Assembly (NCBI GenBank): GCA_025331445.1 | Contig: JAIWNE010000057.1 | Location: 62,001 to 126,000 of the forward strand | DNA from: Blakeslea trispora | Lineage: Eukaryota; Mucoromycota; Mucoromycetes; Mucorales; Choanephoraceae | Reading direction: 5' to 3' | Length of the DNA: 64,000 bases | Shown here: positions 57,200 to 64,000 of the stretch, piece by piece | How positions within the stretch are numbered: position 1 is the stretch's first letter | Layout of the letters: every line of letters begins with the position of its first letter | Made by a program: the position numbers and the translations under genes | Notes under the pieces: model-generated | Databases searched by the model: none | What the model was told of the DNA's origin: nothing | What the model saw: the letters and a program-made list of their open reading frames with translations, nothing else

Positions 57200-58809
57200 T
57201 GTTCTGGTGTATTTTTGCTGTAACGATTTTCTTGGTAGAAAATAAGAAAAGAAAAATGCAAAAACAGTAATTTAGAAAAAGAAAAAAAATTGAGATAAAA
57301 AAGTCCTTTAAGTCTTATCGACACCGCCTACACTTCTAAATAAAGAAACGAACATTGCGTCACAAAGAAGAATGGAGATGTGCCTGAAATGATAATCAAA
57401 AGAATAACACAAGTTCTGACGAGCTAAACTTGTGTCACTGACAATCTCTCTCTTAGTAAGAAAAGTGTTATTTCCCTCTTCTATTTTCCATATAAATTCT
57501 CACAGAATTTATCTCTCTTGTCTCATACACAAATCACATCAAACATTTTTTTCCGTGAATCAACGACAACACCGCTACCGGCGAAGCTCCTGCTCCCTCT
57601 CTCTTCTCTTGATTGCTACAACAGCAGTCCTTCTTTTCTTGATGACCTTGGATCAGCCAAGTCTTTTGACGAAACCCGACTTCCTGTTGATCAAAAAAGT
57701 ACTGAGCAGATTATCACTGACAACCTCTGCTCATGCACGCAGAGCTGAAAGTCCATGTTGAGATCTCCAGTCGCAATTGAGCTTTTAGTGACGATGCCCA
57801 GATTAGCCAGGCCACAAAAGCCATGAATAAGACTAAGCGCAGAATTGCAGCTTTGGAAGAGAATTCACGTTTTTTTTAGTCTGGAACGAACGCCAGATCT
57901 AATTCAGGGGCTAGCGGTCTACCTGTACCTATGAGCAGTTCCGTGAGTTTGTCTTTGACCCATAGAGACCCTCCCCAAGTTCCAATTGACCTCCAGTTTG
58001 GTCAGACCTTTCCCTCAATGAGGAGGTATATGAGTCTGTTGATCGTTTCTCGTCTCGTTTTGAGTACATAGCTACATATGTAATTATTTCCTCCTTTTTC
58101 ATATGAATAGAGTCGACTAAGAAGCGTAATGGCCGAACAAGTGGTAAAAGAAAACGTAATTACTAAATAAAGAACACAATAAAAAGTATACTATGCAAAG
58201 AAAAGAAGAACACATAAGCAATGCATACTGAGCAGTGTTTACGAACCATTCGTTGCTTCATTGGCCCTGGAAGGTATCATGTAATCTGGTGTGAGAAGCG
58301 AGCAAGAAGAAGAAATTCTTTGCCTCCTGAACCAAGTTAGATCATTAGCAGTCTATTAGTCCAGATCTTATTGGTATGTCCATTGCTGCAAGCTATTATC
58401 CAAAAAGAATAACCTAGTTCTTCTCTTTTCCACCAGTACTGAAATGTAAAGATGTATTGAGCTGCTGAACTCGCTTGTGATCCCTGAAGAGCAAGCTTAG
58501 AGAAACTAAATTCCTAAAGAAGAAACACTACAAGACCGCATCACTGAAGCATGTACTCAAATCCATCTTTATAGCTTTGTGGACACTCTCATTCACGCTT
58601 AGAAGATTGTTTGAATAATAATAATAAAAAAAGCCCATTTGAGATCTTTCCGTTACTCACAAAACGTTTTTAAGAAACACACACACATGAGAAAGCTTTG
58701 ATAAAACGACAAATGCGACAGAGTGAAAATTTAATATGCGACAAGTCGTTTTTTGAAATGCGACAAATTGAAATGGAAAGAACTGTAATCCTTTTCTCTT
58801 TTTTTAAAA
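57200..58809. other. Intergenic region with an eroded coding stretch
   Basis: Around 57430-58080 the sequence is more GC-rich and reads as broken frames on the plus strand: QISQATKAMNKTKRRIAALE, then SNSGASGLPVPMSSS. Such text could be a remnant of an element gag or ORF1 protein, but no family is certain. The rest is AT-rich. Promoter of the sorting nexin gene at the right end. Confidence 0.4.
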
Positions 58810-60542
58810 ATGAGTTTCATTTTAACTGTACCTGAAGCAGCTGCGACGCCTGATACTATTCAGTTCAAAATTGTAGCCGAATCCGAGGTAAAACAGAATC
58901 TCTCATCTTCATCAACAAGCTAATCATCCTGTCCGATAGTCTCAAGAAGAAGCGAACATATTACCTACTTGTTTTCGTACTTTTCAGCAGATTAGTTGGG
59001 TTCATGGGAAACTCAAAAAAGCGTTTGAAAGCACAGTTTTGCCAGCACTACCTGAGCCACCTATGGCTTCACATATCGATGACCAGGACTACATCGAGCG
59101 AAAAAGACTTCAGATAGAACGCCTCTTTAGCAAATTAAGTCAACGTAAAGAACTCTTGGAGCATCCGGATCTTTTGCATTTTCTCTCGAGCGATATGGTA
59201 CTTTCACCTTTTCTTTTATGTTTTTTTTTAAACTCATCATGCTTTATTAGTCACCAACTCAAGTGGGTCCTGTCCATACAGGTGTCCTCTCTTTCCTAAA
59301 ATTCAATCGAGTCATGAAGCCGAATTCAGACAGAGTACTCAAGTCATCCGAGATAATTGAAGGCGTAAGTAGAGAGTGTCTTTTGATCGGAATCATCCCT
59401 GTCTTACTCCAAATTTATAACAGAATGATCAAGAAACATTTCACAAGCACCAAGCTTACATTTTGCTACAAGAATCATACTATGGGTTTATTGCAGAATC
59501 ATTGAACCAACTGATTCAGGCAAGAGAAGGATTGGGTGAGGTGATGGCACACATGGGTGATCTTATCATTGAGACGACACAGAGTAAATATCGATTAGGT
59601 CTTGGTCTGAAACCCGATTTAAGAGAGTCACAAAAGGCATTGGACCGAAAAATGCAAATGTTGGGTCTCTTGATGGATGAATTAGGCTTTGTGTTTATGA
59701 GACAAGGAATTGAGGAAAACATGAAATTTGGGGATGTGATGACTGAATACAAAAACTCACTTGATCCTCTTAAAACCATCTTTAATACAAGAACCTCTAA
59801 ATTGATGAATTATGCAGATCAGCATAAATATCATCACAAGCGAAAGGAACGAGCCGAAAAACTGACAACTCGATTAGGCACCCACCATCCTGAGGCCAAA
59901 GAAGCCATGGCTGAGGAAGCAGAGGTAAGACGTAGATGGGCTTGTAGAATTGTTGCTCATGACTAAATCACTTCCTAGGCTTTAGAACAGCTGGAGAAGA
60001 GTAAACAAAACTTTGATAGTTATCAACAAAAAGCCAAAGAAGAGATCAAGTTCTTTGAAGATCAAAAATGCAAAGATTTGAAAAAGGCCATCAAAGACTA
60101 TGTCAACCTCAGTCTTCGGTACGAAAAGACGAAATTACTGAATCTAGAGAGAACCTTGGGCGATATGCAGCAGCCTATGATAAGGACCATTTTCCCGGGA
60201 TACCAGCTTTCACCTTCTACCTCTGTTACCAAAGACGATCAACAATCCACCTCAAGTTCATTATTAGCCGGTTCAACGGATCACCGAAGAAAGAGAAGGC
60301 AACAACAAAAGCAACATTTGCATCAAAACTTTAAAGAGATGAATAAACCCTTACAATCCTCTGCTTCATTACCTACACGGCAACATAAGCAATCAGAGGA
60401 GGATGATCTGAGTGACACTCATACAAATACGATACCCACCACTAATATCACACCCATATCTACCAAAGAAGATAACCGAGTGTCTCTATCGGCTTCTTAT
60501 GACGAACGGTTTTCAATAAAGAACTGGTTAGCAGACTCTTAA
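58810..60542 (+). CDS. PX-BAR sorting nexin (SNX5/6- or Vps17-like)
   Basis: Exons 58810-58887, 58988-59197, 59251-59364, 59424-59924 and 59979-60542 give 488 residues. The N-terminal part is a short PX-like domain: SFILTVPEAA, FKIVAESEQISWVHGKLKKA, then VLPALPEPPM and a long alpha region before LLEHPDLLHFLSSDM. The canonical RRYSDF motif that contacts PI3P is absent, as in SNX5/6. The BAR region includes YYGFIAESLNQLIQAREGLG, then NTRTSKLMNYADQHKYHHKR, and closes with KEEIKFFEDQKCKDLKKAI. The C-terminal 130 residues are Ser/Gln-rich and disordered. Likely works on endosomal tubules in retromer-type retrieval (inference). The exact orthologue is uncertain because the PX part is short. Confidence 0.75.
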
Positions 60543-60637
60543 GAAACAAATAAAAAAACTAGTTATATCTTTAAATCAAATTCTTAACAAATGGCACTAT
60601 TTTTTTTTATTTATTTACAATGTGTGTGTGGGATATC

Positions 60638-62151
60638 TTAATAGTCATCATCTTCATGATCCATAGCATGATGACGGTGATAAGGGTGGCCATTTTCAAT
60701 AGGATGGCCATTGACTAACCGGTGTTCTTGATCACTCTCAAGATCACTCAGATGAAAACCAGGTTCATCTACATCAGACATAGGTCGATGATCAAATATT
60801 TCACCATCATCACTATATTGGCCAATGTCGGCGTCACTGCCAAACTCCAGATCACTGGGATGATGATCTTGAGAGGTAAATGATTCATTATCATCTGAAG
60901 CCATGTCAGCCAAATAATCCCAAATCTTCTCTAACAATGGTCTGCCCAGTGAATAAAGATCAATACCTATACTGGCATCTAAATTCTCTCTGTTTAGTTT
61001 ACAAGTATCTTTTCTTTAGTAAAAGCATTTACCTTCACCCACAACTGTCTTGATGGTATCAGATTGGTAACGAACAATCAAACGCTGCACTTCTTCATTC
61101 TGCTCTGTTGTCATGCCATACATGCGTTTAGCTAATTCCATCATATTGATCTAAGTATGTGGCATTAGCTAGGGCTTCCCTTTTCTCTTGAATCTACCTG
61201 TGGTATATTCCATTTCTCTCGGACACTCTTATCCACTTTAGCATGATGAATAGGACTTAGATTGTACACATCACTCAGGTTATAAACATGCTCAGCTGGT
61301 GTTTCTACATAGTCAAAAGAAGAATGTCTTGCTGATTCAGTAGGCTGCACTGGAATCTGCATAGGTGATAAATCTGTGAAAGAAGGAGATCGAGCCAACA
61401 TAGAAGGTTGTGAAGATAATGAAGATGATGATGGTGGTGGTATTAAAGGGGATGGCGAAGAATAGAGACGATTGGCAGTCATAGTCTTGTCTAGTGATGA
61501 CTTGCGTTTCGTATCTGATTTTGCCTTTTTGGCAGCCACTTTGGATGGAGGACTGTCGGCCACAACAGGCTTCTTCTTGGACGTTCTTTCAGTGGATGAT
61601 TTTTTGGCTTTGGTAGGTGAGGTAGTAGTAGGTGGTTGTGAGGCTGGTTGAACTGCATTCATAGGCTTCTTGCCTCCTTTGCGTGGTAATGGTTCTCTTG
61701 ACAACAGTTCAACCAATTCAGGGGATGCATTCGGAAACTTGACGGTATGCGTAATAGAATAAGTTGAAAGAGCAAAATTGAGATCAAATAACAAGACTTG
61801 AGGATCCGTAATGTTCTCGGTGAAATAGAGTACAACACGCATATCGAATTCACCCCATCCCTTTTCCTGCAGAAGATAAGGCTCTTCCTTTTTCACTATC
61901 ATTGTTTGTTAAAGAGAGTCTCACAGACAAAGTTAAAAGGGCTTACCTCGCCTAGGTTCTTCAAATGTAGGATGAAGAATATACTCTACATGATCAAGAA
62001 TCACAGAGAGCTTCCCTTTGACTTCCTTTTCGCCGTCCATGGCAACCAATGTGATCTTCCAGTTTCTCCAAGGATGGCCTTCATTCGATTTAGCACCCGA
62101 TCCTTTTATAACACTATTTTGACATGATATTCTAATATCTTGAGTTATCAT
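60638..62151 (-). CDS. YEATS-domain protein with C-terminal AHD-like domain (Taf14/AF9 type)
   Basis: Exons 62151-61947, 61895-61198, 61150-61033 and 60987-60638 give 456 residues. The N-terminal YEATS domain reads HPWRNWKITLVAMDG, VKGKLSVILDHVEYILHPTF, then LLQEKGWGEFDMRVVLYFTE. This fold reads acetylated or crotonylated histone H3 lysines. A Lys/Ser/Pro-rich linker of about 150 residues follows. The C-terminal part, MELAKRMYGMTTEQNEEVQR with GIDLYSLGRPLLEKIWDYLA, looks like the AHD helical domain of Taf14/Anc1 and AF9/ENL that docks many chromatin complexes. The tail is acidic and His-rich. The start used is MITQDIRISCQ. Which complex it belongs to (TFIID/TFIIF, NuA3, Ino80 or other) cannot be decided. 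Confidence 0.85.
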
Positions 62152-62860
62152 CGTCTTCAAGCAACATTAGTTTCTCTCTCTCTCTCTCCAGTTAAAAGAA
62201 GATGAAATATCTACCATGAATAAAGAAAGAAGAAAGATGGCTCTCAAAAGAAACTCCAACAAAATATATTTAGATTTTAGTTAAACAGAAAAAAAAAGGG
62301 CATTTTTTAAGTCAAGTTTACTCTAATTCTATTGGCTGACTAGAGATTCTTTACTTTATGTATTCACATTAACATGAAGAAAAAGGGGTAGATTATAGTG
62401 TTACATCGCAACCAACGACATTGTTATGTTTGTCAGAAACAAATGAGTCTATGAATTGTGCCAAACCTCTTTGATTAGTACTAAGAGACTAGTTGGGCAT
62501 ACTTGAAGAAGGGGGGGGTTTGTCTCTCATTGACAGATAGCCATAGTTCATTGTACAGATAGGTGGTGTTTTTTATCACTATATCGATTCATCATCATAA
62601 GCTTACTTTCCCTTTGTCTGATTTAACGATAGTTTGTCTTTCCATCACTATCTGTATGTATTTAGAGAAAGATTCATCTGCTTGATGGATTCGACGTATG
62701 AAAGCAATCCATTGTAGGTCTCAAAATGGATACCTTCTTCACAATTAATAATAACAAAAAATAGATCCCATCTCGAGTCCTGTTTCCTTATATCTTTTGG
62801 GATAAACCCACTCAAGACTCAATCAACATATATATAAATATCTGTATATCATGTATTTCT
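62152..62860. other. Intergenic region between YEATS and RTF1 genes
   Basis: Short and AT-rich; holds the YEATS promoter and the 3' UTR of RTF1. A run of G (62511-62518) stands out. No gene seen. Confidence 0.5.
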
Positions 62861-64000
62861 TTAATCTTCAGCTAATAGCTCAATGCGTATTTCTGCTGCA
62901 ACACGGCTGACCAGTCTTTCATAATCTGTTTGATGAGAAGTAGCAGCACCGACATGTAAAGCTGATTTACTCAGAGTGGCTATTTGTTCAAGCTCTTTGT
63001 TGTCCTTTACCTCTTGAGCCATCAATGAAGAATCAAAAGCACTAGGTCCAAAAAAGAAAAGAATAAATAAACAGCCATCATGTTATAACCTTGTACTTAC
63101 GTTGTATTTTCATTTTTGCTAGCTGCTTCTTTAGCTGCTTTAGCTGCTGCTCTTGAGCTTTCTAAAAGAGCTTTTCTCCTTGCCTCTGTCATACGACGTT
63201 CTGCTTCATGAATCTCTATTCGGTCTCTTTCTCTGTTTCTACTGTTGATATCTGTCCAGACATTCTGCTGGCTCGTATCATGATTGGCTGCAATCTCTTC
63301 AAGTTCCTTCAATTCTTTGCTCAACTTGATTACTTTGTCTACTTCATTATGTGCCTTGGCATGTTCAAGACGAGCCTGTAGCTGTGCTTTCTCCATGGTG
63401 ACATTCACAGAAGAACCCTTGACAGCCTTCTTCTTTTCAATCATTTCATCTACTTCCTTATCATTTAACACATATTCTTTCGCCTGTTTGATATCAATGG
63501 CCTTTTGTTCAATCTGATCAATGGTGGGTGCACGGACTCGATCGCTTTCAAGTGTTGTTAAGAAGCGTGTGTATTCTTGCTGAGTGATAGGTTGGTTGGA
63601 TACAATGTCCATAGGAAAATCTTTTTCTGCCTTTCCGTGCTTCACCTTGAGTGCCTTATTGCTCCATGTGTTCTCAGTGACCTTATAGGTTTTGTGCCAA
63701 GGAACGACATCGATAATTTGACAGAGTCGATAGACAGGCGTCTTCTTTTGAGGATCAGGCCCGATGTAGAGACGAACATAACATCCGATTACTGTGTTCT
63801 CAAAGAATGGAGCAAATATCCACTTTTCAATCATATTTCTCGATATCATCACTCCTTGCATTTCCTCCAAATTGGGTGTTCTCTTTTTAGCCTACAAGTA
63901 CTTTTTTTTTAGCGAATAAGAAAAAGGGGCAAATTGCTCAATGTACCTTTTTTTCAGCTTCTTCCTCCTCCTCTTCCGATTCGCCATAATCTTCGCCACT
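62861..64000 (-). CDS. RTF1: Rtf1, Paf1 complex subunit (C-terminal part)
   Basis: Paf1-complex subunit that stimulates H2B ubiquitylation and elongation by RNA polymerase II. The 5' end lies outside the window. Exons here: 64000-63947, 63891-63101 and 63041-62861. The acidic segment (SGEDYGESEEEEEEAEKK) leads to the Plus3 domain: ISRNMIEKWIFAPFFENTVI, GCYVRLYIGP, YRLCQIIDVV, KTYKVTENTWSNKALKVKHG and MDIVSNQPITQQEYTRFL. Long charged coiled-coil helices follow (VNVTMEKAQLQARLEHAKAH, ELKELEEIAA, RRKALLESSRAAAKAAKEAA). The last exon ends VAAEIRIELLAED. Plus3 binds phosphorylated Spt5 (family knowledge). The intron junctions are in phase. Confidence 0.93.

Noticed and set aside
1..64000. CRISPR arrays, bacterial operons or phage genes
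   Set aside because: None seen; introns, tRNA type and protein families are eukaryotic.

Overview
The window is nuclear DNA of a filamentous fungus, most likely an early-diverging one of the Mucoromycotina (Mucorales-like). The evidence is many short introns with GT..AG ends and CTAAC/TACTAAC-like branch sites, AT-rich intergenic DNA, a fungus-restricted ERMES subunit (Mdm34), a purine-salvage allantoicase, fungal-type CorA and PTP genes, and LINE and Tc1/mariner debris. The organism call is inference; no rRNA or other marker is present. About 17 protein genes are recognisable and nearly all could be rebuilt exon by exon with consistent phase. Layout, 1-20 kb: the 3' end of a CorA Mg2+ transporter (+) converges on an allantoicase (-). 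An ankyrin+DIL gene (-) sits head to head with an ankyrin+DysF+FYVE gene (+). A co-oriented run follows: small EF-hand protein, UBA3 (NEDD8 E1) and a NOL11/Utp8-like rRNA-processing factor. Layout, 16-28 kb: a repeat island. An inverted repeat of 881/861 bp flanks a secreted two-domain fasciclin gene. Its right arm is broken by nested insertions that include a 5'-truncated LINE with an 8-bp target-site duplication. Next to it an intact tRNA-Phe(GAA) gene abuts a near full-length but decayed two-ORF LINE (23665-28420), whose 15-bp target-site duplication is exactly nucleotides 1-15 of that tRNA. Layout, 28-52 kb: a gene-poor, element-rich stretch with three conserved genes, POP1 (RNase P/MRP), QRI7 (mitochondrial t6A synthesis) and a DH-only RhoGEF. 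Between them lie degenerate lineage-specific genes, two broken Tc1/mariner transposases, a small mosaic gene pair with an identical 89-bp start, and a third heavily decayed LINE. Layout, 52-64 kb: a compact conserved block of rhodanese+PTP phosphatase, MDM34, PX-BAR sorting nexin, YEATS/AHD transcription factor and the 3' part of RTF1 (Paf1 complex). The genes do not form one pathway; this is ordinary housekeeping content interrupted by mobile-element islands. The most unusual signals are the tRNA-embedded LINE insertion, the near-identical inverted repeat around the fasciclin gene, the mosaic MEVVKNN gene pair, and recurrent GC-AG introns.
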